A stretch of 64,000 bases of DNA from contig NC_083511.1 in NCBI RefSeq assembly GCF_032362555.1, forward strand, positions 2,294,001 through 2,358,000. Direction: 5' to 3'. The notes beneath the pieces were generated by a model. That model made no database searches, was not told the DNA's origin, and saw only the letters and a list, made by a program, of their open reading frames with translations. The position numbers and the translations under genes were made by a program. Shown one piece after another: positions 33,170 through 45,900 of the stretch (position 1 is its first letter; the number at the start of each line of letters is the position of its first letter). The stretch is from Amyelois transitella (taxonomy: Eukaryota; Arthropoda; Insecta; Lepidoptera; Pyralidae).

Positions 33170-33350
33170 ATTTGCCGCAACATAAAGTTGTGATGGTCTC
33201 TGTAGTTAAAATCCCGGCCTGTACAAGATAAATAACTTTTCTGATTGGCCTGAATTTTTTTTAATCTGTAAAATGTTAATTCATTTATTATTAAATATAA
33301 TATCGTTGAGTTATCCCATGATAAAAGTCTTATACTTACTTCAGGTTTAG
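33170..33350 (+). repeat. Family F SINE, decayed
   Basis: GATTGGCCTGAATT and AATATCGTTGAGTTA blocks match the 44799 copy. The tRNA-like head is barely recognisable (AAAATCCCGGCC). Confidence 0.55.
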
Positions 33351-33842
33351 CTGAATGTTCTCTATCTTGTATTTTGTTTACTTACAATTAAAAAGATGCT
33401 GTTATCAAATAAGTATTACGGCATTTAGAAATCAACGTAATTAGTTTCAAAGTTCAGATAAAAAATATTACCTAATTAAGTAAATATTATCTAAACGCGT
33501 TTTTATCGAGCACCTAATTTAGTTTCTGATAAGTTTTATACATAAAGATACGCGATATTTTTTTTTATCAAAAGCGAAGATATTTTATTGCGAATATTTA
33601 ATAAAGAGCACTAACAAAACTATTTTTAGAACAATCTGGAGTAGGACGAAATTTCCGAGCCACGATGTAAATGCGTTGACACCACGCGAACAGCAAATGT
33701 AAAGTACATCAGTAATTGTTACAATATCGACTTAGAAATACATATCTCTGTACATAAAACAAGTAATCAAACGCTGTTTTATTGTAATTTGAGCAGTGGA
33801 AAATTTGTGTCTGTCTTTTATAATCGTGATAAGTGTTGAACG

Positions 33843-33941
33843 ATGTTTTCTTTGTGTTTGAAAAGTGGGGTGAGAAATAAATTGGTGGGCAAGGTACATC
33901 TGTCCGCGAGGAAATTCACTGTCCAAGGGGTGAATTTAGGC
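33843..33941 (+). CDS. P5CS first exon a (mitochondrial presequence)
   Basis: Encodes [20 protein letters not shown] and 13 more residues, rich in Lys/Arg/Ser with no acidic residue, ending GGC|GTAAGT in phase 0. It fits a mitochondrial targeting peptide joined to exon 2 ([11 protein letters not shown]). The link across 16 kb is inferred from phase and position. Confidence 0.7.
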
Positions 33942-36900
33942 GTAAGTTGCCTACTTTGTTATTTATTTTTTTAATGAGAGATAATAAACACATTCAAATA
34001 AAAAATATTTCAGTTAGTTAACTTCGTCGTAATTATATGAAAGAAATATAAAATTAATCCACTTGCGAGTTGGTCCAACTTTTTCAACATTACAACTTTT
34101 GCAACATATTGGATAACTATTATTTACCTATGCGTGGTAAACTTGCGTTTAAAGAAGGATTTGGATACGGGCACAGAATGAATAAAAGTAAGATAAGAGA
34201 TCAAATTAAGAACTTCCTAGCAAACGGTCAGGTCAAGAGTACCCGATACCGCCGAGCTTGCATGAAGAGGTGAATGTGGATGAAAAGAAAAGAAGTATGC
34301 AGAGATCGTGGAAAGTGGAAAGATACCTTCTACTCGTTATTCTATTTTGTTCTACGATTCGTATATTATATAATTTTTAAAGTCCAAATGTAACCTAATT
34401 TTGAAGGTTTAAGTATTATTGAAGTTAGAAAATCGCAAAGCACTCAATGTTTCGCACATGTGCCAAAAAAACTGACACCATTATTTTTATTTATAAAAAT
34501 CATTACCATTGATTGAAGCGATAACCATTGATTATTTATGTTCCGGGTCATTTGATAAGCGACTTTTAAGATATTTGCGGAAAAAAGACAAACAAAATGT
34601 TTATCTCATTATAATAAATACACATACATTCCAGATTGTAAAATTTTACAGTTTTTTTAATACTTACCGGTGTTCATACGACGAGGGAAATCGTGAGGAA
34701 GCCTGCATATTCAAGCGAATACATGAAACCATGATCTATGCGCATTCAGATTTTTCACGAAGCAAATCCCACCAGACCTCCGCAACCTTTGCAGGAACCT
34801 AACTTAAGTATATTGACCAAGATTTATAACTCCAGTTGCCAGAATGCGCAGGTTTCCTTACTATGACTTCAGCACAAGAGCATCGGTTAGCAATGAAACT
34901 AATGTACATTATTCAGAGAGTCATCAGTACTCAGCCGCTGTTTAATTTATATCTTCAACATTATTTTTTAAATCAGGTACCTCAAACGTTCGACCACGGA
35001 CGGTAGACAGTTAATTCCTATTTATTAAGCACTATTAGGGAATAAAACTTCCAAGTTTAATTTTAGCGTTAATTACTTTTAATTGTTATTGTTTCTGAAG
35101 TTAACGTTACCCCTGGGATATTATTCGAGCCTAAATTACTTAATCTAAATAGGTTTTAATTTTAATTCGTTGTAATTTTACCTGTAATATTTTCTCTATT
35201 GGGGTATTTACGAAACGAGTGAGGTGGAATAATATCCTTTAACCTTTAATAAATAGAAATTTAATGCCAGAAATACTTGATAGGCACTTACTTATGACTT
35301 ATTTTCAAAATTAACGTGCATGTGTGTAGGCACTAATCTCGGAAAATTGTAGACGGATTTTATTCATGTTTGAAACAGATAGAACCAATGGTCTCCAAAT
35401 TCTTAGGCTACGTTTAGCTGGATGGCTCTGAAGATGTATTCTATCTCTGTGCCAAATTTTATCAATAGCGATGTATTAAAAGTTCATACATACATACATA
35501 TGGTCACGTCTATAGAGCCAACAGTCTTGAAAAGACAGATAGGCCTCGTTCAGCTATTTGGATTTATGATAGAATTGAGATTCAAGGTTGCTAGCCCATC
35601 GCCTAAAAAAATAATCCCAAATTTGTAAGCCTATCCCTTAGTCGCCTTTCACGAAATCCATGAGAAAGAGATGGAGTGGTCCCATTCTTTTAATTGGTGC
35701 CGGGAACCACACGCACTTTGTTAGATTAAAAGTTTTTGAGTCAATTATAAACAAATACAAAAATATATCTATCTTTATTGTTTAGGTAAATAAAACATTT
35801 ATATCTATCTAAATCGAATTATACGGATTATTAGTTAATAATCATAGATCATTTTATTATCTACTTTAAAATTGCGTTATGTAGTTCGAATCGATTTCAA
35901 CATAATTATGTTATATAGATAAGATAAAGGGTTTTAATTATTGTTTCGATATGTAGTTGCATATATAATTAAATAACATAAATGTTTCATAGCTATAAAC
36001 GATACAGAGTTAAAAAATAACTGCGCCAAATATCAATTTTTTTTATAAATTGTTAAAATTACGAACTACTCATCAATTCACATTTCTCTCGTCATGAATG
36101 CAAAAAGCTTTTGTTTCAAAAATGTATTTGAATCAAGTTTCACGTACCAAATGAATGGAATAATAGCTAAATGAACGTTCAATAGCGATATCGACATTTA
36201 CAATTAAATTTTCAACTGATTCTTTATATTCAACATTGCATAAAATGTATGACTGAATTTTAAACTTTCGCGTTGCATTACACTAACGTATTACGTTAAC
36301 AAAGTACAAATATTCTAATAGTTAAATAAAAAAAAATACTTATTTGTATAAAATAAAATATATTTTCCACTTAATCGTCGAAATCCCTAAATTGATCAAT
36401 ACATTATTAAAAACACATACATTCATATAATCACGTCTATATCCCTAGCGGGGTAGACAGAGCCAATAGTCTTGAGAAGACTTGTAAAGCCATTTTCAGC
36501 AATATGGTACAATGATGGAATTAAGATATAATAGGTTGTTTGCTCATCGCCTTTCTACAAGAAAGATGCCAAGGTTGTAAGCCTATGGTTATCGTAAAAG
36601 ATGACTAAGGGAGTCTTATACGAAACCATGTGAAAGATATGAAGCGGTTCTTTTCTTATGTGCCGGGAACTACACGGTACGTAATTTAAAAAAACATATG
36701 CCGTCAGGAAGACTATAATGGGAAGCGAGTAGACTATTTATTTTGTGATAAAAAACTAAGGTCACGGGTACTCATTAAAATTTGTGATAATGTGATTAGC
36801 GGGTTGACAGACGTCATATTTCATGTTAAATTTTATTATAAGAAAAATATCATCATTGTAGTATTTGTTGCGGTTACGTCCTTCCCAAAGAGTTCCTACT

Positions 36901-39900
36901 AATTGAGTGAAAGGGCTTATTCCCTTAGTCGTCTCTTTTTAGGGAAATAGATGGAGTGGTCCTACTTTTTTTATTTGGTACCGGAAAACACACGGCATTT
37001 AATATACGGTATATATTATTAATTAGTTACATTATACTAGTTATATCTATTGGCTCCGTCTACCCTGTAAGGGATTAAAACGCGATATGATTGCGTGATC
37101 TGTCAAGTCTTTGGTATTTTAAGTTAAGACCTTAACTTGAATAACGTTAGTTTCAAAAGGGCCATGATAATTAAAATCACATGCAAATGTATAGCAAACA
37201 TGGTTTGTTTATTTATACGTTAAACAGATGCAACAAACAGGTTGCATGTATGTATATTAGCATCTGTGACGACGCTATGCAACTAATCAAATGTACCTAC
37301 TGGTTTACCTTCCCAAGTAAATACATACTACAACTAAGGTAACTAGTTAAATTGATTAATTTAAAGATTGTTAGAAGGTGCCTTCTAGATGGCTATCAGT
37401 ACTGTGAATAAAGTACAAGAATTATTTTTTTATTATTATTTTTTAATAATTATTATAATCAATTTTGTATATGATTCTCTTATTGTCAGGTTGGCTGGAA
37501 GAGATCCCACTTAGGGATATGCCCGCCTTTGTACTGTTCTGTTTTTATTTGTAATGTACTGAATAATAAAGCATTTACTTACTTATTATTTATTTGAATC
37601 TCAATTCTATCATTAAGCCAAACAGCTGAACGTGACCTGCAGTCTTTTGATGACAGTTGGCTCTGTCTACCCCGCAGGGTAAATACACGTGATTATTTGT
37701 TATGTTATGTTATTTTTATTTTTTTTACCAGTAACACTAAAATATCTTATCATCAAATAAGTCATTAATGTTTATGGCATTGAATAGATCTCTTTTACCT
37801 TTTTTTAAAAAGGCTCTGACTGCTGACACAAAATTCTCATAACGCCAATTAAAATAAGAACAAGATGACATAATTAGTTGTTACATAAAATTTACTAATA
37901 TTTATTTACCTCGAATACGAACAACAATCGTTATTATTACAACTGATGATAAGTCCTCATTTGAGTGTTAGATAACATAAGTACTGGCCGTCTGTACTCG
38001 CGTTATGTGAAACAAGTTCTTTTTTTAAACAGTTTTTTTTTATTTGTAGTTACACTTCTTTTAGTTCTTAGTTCTTTTTTTTAATTAGTTTTTTTTAACA
38101 TGCTACATTTGGGTGGCCGGGTTATTAAGGAAGTTAGTGGAAGGAGGTTTTATACGGTTGTGGGCTATGACAAGCTCATCACAGGAGTTCGGAAGAACCA
38201 GGTAAGACCATTGTCTTTTAAGAAAAAGCATACAAAAAATAATGCCACTTTCTCGGAAGGGTAGGTTCTTTTTACTTGCTATCTCTGTATATAAAATTAA
38301 CGCACTAAAATCTTATTCCACCGGTTCTATGAATTTATGGTGTGAACACCTACTTGGTCTTATTCTCCTATAGTTATTACTTCTAAGTATACAATTTATA
38401 AAATCGCTGTTTTTTTTAATAAATGTATATTAAGTTTAACTGAAAGCTCCACAATATTTTTTATTTAACTCTCATCTTTAAAATGGCTTACTTATATTTA
38501 AAACAACAATAAGAAATACGTCTTTAGTACTTCCATAGGATTGTAATTATGGTCAAATTGAGCTGAAAATGTCATATATTTTAACTTATATTATCTTGGT
38601 ATTACAAAATTTAAAACTGGTTCATTAGTAGGTACTTATTTATCAGTCTGGCAATGGACATTGACCATTCGTCTATATAAATAAAAAGGTTGAATGAAAT
38701 TTAACCAAATATAGATAAGTCTCATCAAATGAATACAATTATATGTTTTGTTCATTCATTATACTAAATTTAATAGAATAAATAATAATGATTGTAATAT
38801 AATAGTAAGTATGTTTTTCACTCTTTTTTAAATCAACTGAACGAATAAGGTTAAAGCCTGATAGCAGTATAGCTTACAGGAACATAAAATAATATTATAC
38901 GGTACGATTAACATGTTAACAATAACATGATAAACAAAATTCATAAAATAAAGAACTTTTTTTGGGAAAATGGCGTCATTAAATTGTTGTACACAAAATC
39001 TTTATTTCATGATGTTCATATTGTATTTCATAAGTAAGGAGTTTGTTTCATAAACAATCCTATTACTTAGTTACGTCAAGTTCTACTGAGTGAGGAAGAA
39101 GCTGAATAATATAACAATTAATGTTACGGTCAGTTAAACACAGAGTTTACTCTGGTCGAGTGCAGTAGGTGAGTTGACTCGACCGTTACAACCTTAGATC
39201 GTAAAAAGGAATTGAACTAATAAATAATAATTAGTGTTTAAGACAATTTTGCCGTACATAAAATCGCAAGTTAATAAAAAGAACAGTATTTAAACAGGAG
39301 TCTCATATCAGGAGATCTTTGCATCTGAATTTGATGTCATCACAAGTAATAAGAACTGACTGCAGCCGCTGTAAGTTGATTTAGTACACCTTTTGTACAT
39401 TTTATATTGTGTAATTAAATTATGAATAAATTAAATTAATCTAACTGGACGCAGGAATTTCATCCGCCCAGGCGAAACCACTGACGAAATGATGATAACA
39501 TATCATAAAATACCAATTTCTTACTGCCTAATTTGCCCAATGTGAAATTTTCTGAAAGTACCTTAGAGAGCCATCATTGTTGACCTGAGTACTGGATTAT
39601 GTAGGCTCTTATTTTGGGTGTGTACTATGTGACAAGGAAGCCATTATTATGAACCATTTTAGTATTTCTTTTATTTTTAAAGTGCGTACATTAAACTCAG
39701 ATTTTCATATTGTATTTCATAAGTAAGAAGGTTGTTTCATGGTAGCTACCACCTGGTTGATACGTATAGGTATTTTCCCGGATCTTAGATATTTATATTT
39801 TTAAATATTAATTATAGCATAACTAGAGAAAGGCTTATAAACTTGGGATTACTATTTTAGGCGGTAGAATAGCAACGTGTGACTGTCTGAATCTCAATTC

Positions 39901-42900
39901 CAGCATTGAGCTGTCCAGCTGAACGGCCTTTCAGTCTTTTCGAGACAGTTGGCTCTGTTTACCCCGTTAAGGTACGAACGTGATAATGTGTAGGTATGTC
40001 ATAAAACATACATATGATATAGTTGAATTAGTATCCACAATACAAGTCCCAAAGTTACTGCGGAACTAGGTTCATCAGTATGATTTGTCCTGTAAATTTG
40101 ACGTAAACATTTATATACAGTATGAACGAGTCTTATTATAGTACCCTGTAAAAGTAAGGTGTGGGTTAAGAGCCATTTATCTCAATTCAGCGAGCGGCTT
40201 CGCCACACGCATCCATCATACCTGTTCCCTTGTTACTGTCCTATTTTATAGATACTTAGAAGGTGGTATAAAAATATCTTTTTTGATAGAGTAATTACTT
40301 ATACATACATACATATGGTCACGTCTATGTCCCTTGCGGGGTGGACAGAGCCAACAGTCTTGAAAAGACTGAATGGCCACGTTCAGCTATTTGGCTTAAT
40401 GATAGAATTGAGATTCAAATAGTGACAGGTTGCTAGCCCATCGCCTAAAAAAGAATACCAAGTTTGTAAGCCTATCCCTTAGTCACCTTTTACGACATCC
40501 ATGGGAAAGAAATGGAGTGGTCCTATTCTTTTTTGTATTGGTGCCGGGAACCACACGGCACATTGATGATAAATTATATTATATTTAACGGAGCCGTGTG
40601 GGTCCCGACACAATAAAAAAAAAAGAATAGGACTACTCCATTTCGTTCCTATGGAGTTGACTAAGAGATAGACTTAAAAACTTGGTATTGTGACATCCAT
40701 AGGAACTAGATAGAGTTGACTTAGTTATTTTCTTTATTGGTGCCGGGAACCATACGGCACCAACAATATTGATGTTAATTTTAATTTATTACAATAGGCA
40801 GTCTTTCATTGTGTATTAAAAAATAAAATGAAACAACATAAGTTTGATTAACTTTATATTACAAGTATAACCTAAGCAAGGACATTCCTTTTGGTTCTGT
40901 CTAAAAAAAAACAAATAAATACTTACATAACTTTTCATTTACAGTTGAGTATTACGCTAATAGGTACGTTTGATATAATTTTCATCGAAAATATGACCGC
41001 GAATTAATATATCAGTGAAGACATAAACAATGTACGTACTTTTATTCTGATAAGGACAAATTTTATGGATGTCAAAGAGGGTATTCTGTTATTATAGAGT
41101 GCAGCTCAAAGTGTATCATGTTCGCATAGCACCCGAGTGTAATGTAGATATAGTACAGAGACCAAGCTTTGACGAACAGGTATTGATGACTAAAATTGTA
41201 ACGTGCTTTTGAATTTACTAAATTTAAATAACGAAATCCAAATTAATGTCATAATATACATTCATACATATATTCACGTCACGGGGTAGAGCCAACAGTC
41301 TTAAAAAGACTGATAGGCCACGTTCAGCTGTTTGGCTTGAGGAAAGAATTGAGATTTAAATAGTGTCAGGTTGTTAGCCCAGCGCATAAAAAAAGAATCC
41401 CAAGTTTATAACCCTATCCCTTAATCGCTCTTTACGACATCCAAGAGAAATAGGTGGAGTGGTCCAATTATTATTTGGATTGGTGCCAGGAACCACGTCG
41501 CATATAGATGTAGATTATCCGAGGATTTATGGGAAATGGGAAATGTTCCATAACCATGTTCCAAAACGGATAAGTTTCCCCTGTAAACATTGCGGGGGTC
41601 CGTCGGGAGTCATTTCGCGTTAAAACCGGATTAACTCAAGCCAAGACTATGGCAAAAAATTCACATCCGACTTCTCTCCAGAGAAGTGACAATGTAACCA
41701 GGCCCAACGCTAGGAGGTAGTAGACTACAGTGTATAGCTACTCCGTACCCAAGCATACGATGTTTTTCGGTTCACTATCTTCTTTTGCAGACTAGCATAT
41801 AATATAAATATAGCCTCCTAATATAATAATTGCGAAAGTAAGTTTATTTGTTTGTTACCTATTCACGGGTTATCTACTGAATTAATATTTTCGAATCACG
41901 TACATACATATAATTCAAAAAAGGACATAGGTTAACCTTTATCCCGGTAAAAACTATAGTTCTCGTGGGGTTTGCGTAAAACCTGTATTCTTTTGTAGAT
42001 GGCGCTAAATTCGCGCGGGCGAATCTGTTAGTAAAGGATAGTAAAATATAAAGTCTAGACTCTATAGTGTATAGCTACTGTTAATATAACACCCTGGTTA
42101 TACACGTGTCGCGACCACTGCATAGTTCCATTTGTATCAATTACGTTCATTGAGTGCATCATGAATGTGCATCTGTATGTTGGCACAAATGCACATATTT
42201 CGCAGTAATGGCTGACCAGAGTCATGCCTAAAAGCTGATGCAAGTATGTTACGCCATTTGTATTTTTTTATTTTTGTAGATTGCGTTAATTAACATTTTA
42301 AAAAAATATGGGAATAGATACGAAACTGATTCCAAGATGTTTACTAATAAGCGTAATGTTAATAAATAAATTTAAATATAAAAATATTATTGATACATAC
42401 AAACCCTAAACTGAAAAGGTTGCATGGAGTAAATGATGAATGTGGATGAAGCCAAATGAGTATGTAGTTTGTTGCAATTGGAAGGATGTATATATATGAT
42501 GTCTATGCCTACCCCTTCCGATTTATCTGTACTATAGGATAACCACATAATCTATTGTAAGTTAAATTAACCCTAAACAAGGGAGGTAATGTCACTGCGG
42601 CAGTTATGGGCGGCCTTAGGCTATATAACATCACGCTGCAACTATAAGGAGCAAAGATATAATGGAATATGTGATAAAATGGGGAAAATTATTCATGCTT
42701 GAGGGCTTTAATGATGCCCAAAATAACTATTCCACGCGGACGAAGTCGCAGGCACAGCTAGTACTTAATATAATATTACAAAACTGGCAACATTTTCTTT
42801 CTTATAATGTAGCACCATCCGTATATGTTGTGTTACCATTCAGTTTTTTTAAAGATTCGACAGGCAATAATATTGTTTAGTTGCAATCTTCTTAATTTAT

Positions 42901-45900
42901 AAAAGAGGACATTGACTAACTTATTGACTAACCAAGTAGCCCAAAACGCTGAATCTAGAAAATCATTTAGATAGAGGTGTGATACACTGAGAAGAATTCT
43001 CCCTAAATTCTCGCGGGTAGGGAAATTACTTACGTGGGCGGTAGGTACCGCGAGTGTACTCAAATAAAGATGAGAATGAAAATTAAAAAAACGAATAGCA
43101 TATTTTTTTTATTAAAATTCATGGCAATTGAATACAATATTTCAAACTCGAAATGTCTCTTCTAAAAAAAATAACGTCACAGTTTCCCATTTACTTTCCG
43201 AATGCGGGGCTCTCTACGGCTCATTAATTTTATTTATGGTACTTATTATGAAACTTTATAATAGGAACTCGGATATTGTTTTTATGACAAAGTTTCTACG
43301 GCCATTTGATCGTTAATGTATGTAAAGTATAATAAAATAAAAGATTTGGGTAATTATTGTTTACTTTCTTCTTCCTCCAGGCTGATGAACTCACGGTAAC
43401 TGATATTAAACAAAAATTACTTCTCAGGATAAGAGCCTGAGGTGCGCATTGTGATCCATGGGATCTTTTGTTTTTTACAAATTAAATTGTGAACGTCGGC
43501 GTTTGAATATTAACTGATACTCTAACGGTGAGAGAAAGCATCGTGAGGAAACTTGCCCATTCAGGCAAATGGATGGATAACTATGATCAGGCCAATAGGT
43601 ATTGGGTTCCCCTGCAAAGGTTGCAGAGGTCAGATGGAGTCGCTTCTTGTGAGAACCTGACTCGCCTAATCCAGGATCCATGGTCAAAGCCGTACTAAAA
43701 GCCAGGTCATGTCATGACGGAAAATGATTTATATCTATAATTCTATATATATATATAACCTAAAAATATCAATGTAATACAGCTAAAGTTGGCAAACGAA
43801 GCATACTCTGTCGGGGTAGACAGATTGTAGATCTGATTATGTGTATGTATTCTTATGGATTTATAGCACAGTACGTTTACAAATCATTGAACCAGCGTCC
43901 TCCGTTCGGCTAAACGTTTCCGGCCCCCGAATTTCCGAATGGTCCCTCTATTTCTATTTTGTTCCATTTGGCCTCGTCCGCTCGACTGGATACTGCGAAT
44001 CCATTCGTTGTAAGTGGTATAGGCAAGACTGAGGAATAGGTAATAAGATACAGGGATACGTTCTTATGTAAGTAATGAGAAAACGATATATTTTGAACGA
44101 AAAAAAAAGCTGAACGTGGACTTTCAGTCTTTTCAAGAAGTCTTTGTTCCCCGCGTGGGATAGAGACGTGATGATAATGTATGTATGTACAAAGAAACTC
44201 AACCATGATCCAACTTAATGTTACGCTGTTCGGATCACGGAGATTATCTGATCTAGTTATACCTACCTACACTTAGATCTCCATCTAGGTGTCATCAAAA
44301 AATATGCGTCAAACATTCCAACACACGCGTCTCAATAATTTACACGTCTATCCGTGGGGATTTATATAACTGGGACAGCGGCTACAACAAAATATGGAGG
44401 CCCGCATATAATATAGATAAATTAGCTCTTGATTAATGGTCGAGATCCTTATATATTTTTATAACATAAATGGTATTTACTTACATGACTTTTCTGGTGT
44501 GTATTTCGTTTTATATCTTAGAGATGCCCAGGGCTTTCCGAAGAGAGGGTGAAACCGGAATAAGTGACAGTGAGTTGATAGAATACCGTGAGGTTCCCAG
44601 AATATAATAGATTTGAGTGCTTTTAACCTCACTCTGTCTGGTGGTAAGCAAAATGAAGCCTAAGATGGTGCACACAAGCTCAAATAGTGCTTATTCACTC
44701 TTGCCTTGCAAATTCTTTTTTTTTAACTGGCAACAGGGAAGTATAGGCGAGGAGTAGCAGTCGCACGCGGCATCAGCCAACTCCTATCAGAAGACGACGG
44801 CCTCTGTGGTGCAGCGGTAGTGCGCTTGTTTGTGACACCGGGGGTCCCGGGGTTCGAATCCCGGTCAGGGCATGATGAGAAAAGAACTTATTCTGATTGG
44901 CCTGGGTCTTGGATGTTTATCTATACAGGGTGACATTTAAAACAACTGCATCCTTTTAAACATAGAATATACCCATGCTTCTGAGCCGTTTAAGCCTATT
45001 TTTATTTAAATTAAACGTCATCATTTTCACATTTAAAAAACCCTCAAAAAAACTACTTCACACGCTTTAATACAGACCAATACTACAAAAAGAAATTAAA
45101 ACTAAACATGTAAATAAATGTCTGAAAAATAAATTATTTTTCTAGTAACAAGATCAAGTAAAGTACAGAGTTGACGAGATCACTCAGCTGAATGAATTGT
45201 GTCGTTGACCTCTGAATCTTACGCGTCGCTTTTGGTATTTGTCGCGGGGTGATATGACGTATGTATGATCGTGGATTATGCTATTTTATTTTTTCGTACT
45301 TTCTGAAGTATGAACCGATAATTTTCTTTTAACGTTTATAAATATTCTTTAGATGAGTACACTTAACAGTTAAATTTATGCAGTTGAATTAAAAGTCACC
45401 CTGTATAAGTATTTATTATAAAAATATAGTATCGTTGAGTTAGTGTCTCGTAACACAAGTCTCAGACTTACTTCGAGGCTAACTCAATCTGTGTAATTTG
45501 TCCCATAAATATTTATATTTATTTAAATTTAATCGCTGCGTAGTACGACAGACTAGCGTTGGGCGAAGACCGCGAAGTCGCTCTAGAGTCAAAAGAAACC
45601 CCCTTTTTTACCCAAAGTGTTAAATACATGATGTGTGTTTACATAATAGAATGATCGTCTTATTGGAAGGATGTAGCAACTGCTAACAATACCGAAATTA
45701 AACCAACGTCAGTATTACACGCCCTATAATCAAATTGTTAATTCTAAGGTGCCACCTGCGACATGTCTGCGATCCAATATGTATGCAAACAGGCATTCCA
45801 GGGAACTTGTTATTTATACGTCGTCGGTGCGAGCAATTTAGCTGAAATAGACGCTATTGAAATACTAGCATTCTGGTACAATTGGCTTGGCTAAGCTTCG

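Larger units (their letters stand above)
28067..33842. other. Repeat-rich spacer between coiled-coil gene and P5CS
   Basis: No gene recognised. It contains family A, D, F and G repeats listed separately. The parts free of recognised repeats, notably 28920-29170, 32200-32470 and 33340-33842, are unique sequence; the last presumably includes the P5CS promoter. Confidence 0.5.

Noticed and set aside
39122-39500. Confident LTR call
   Set aside because: TGTTAC...TAACA ends and promoter-like boxes are suggestive, but the flanks (ATTAA and TATCA) do not match, so only a weak repeat call was kept.
44799-44880. Functional tRNA gene at the A/B-box pair
   Set aside because: No cloverleaf closes, and the same sequence continues into a dispersed SINE body seen in at least three other places.
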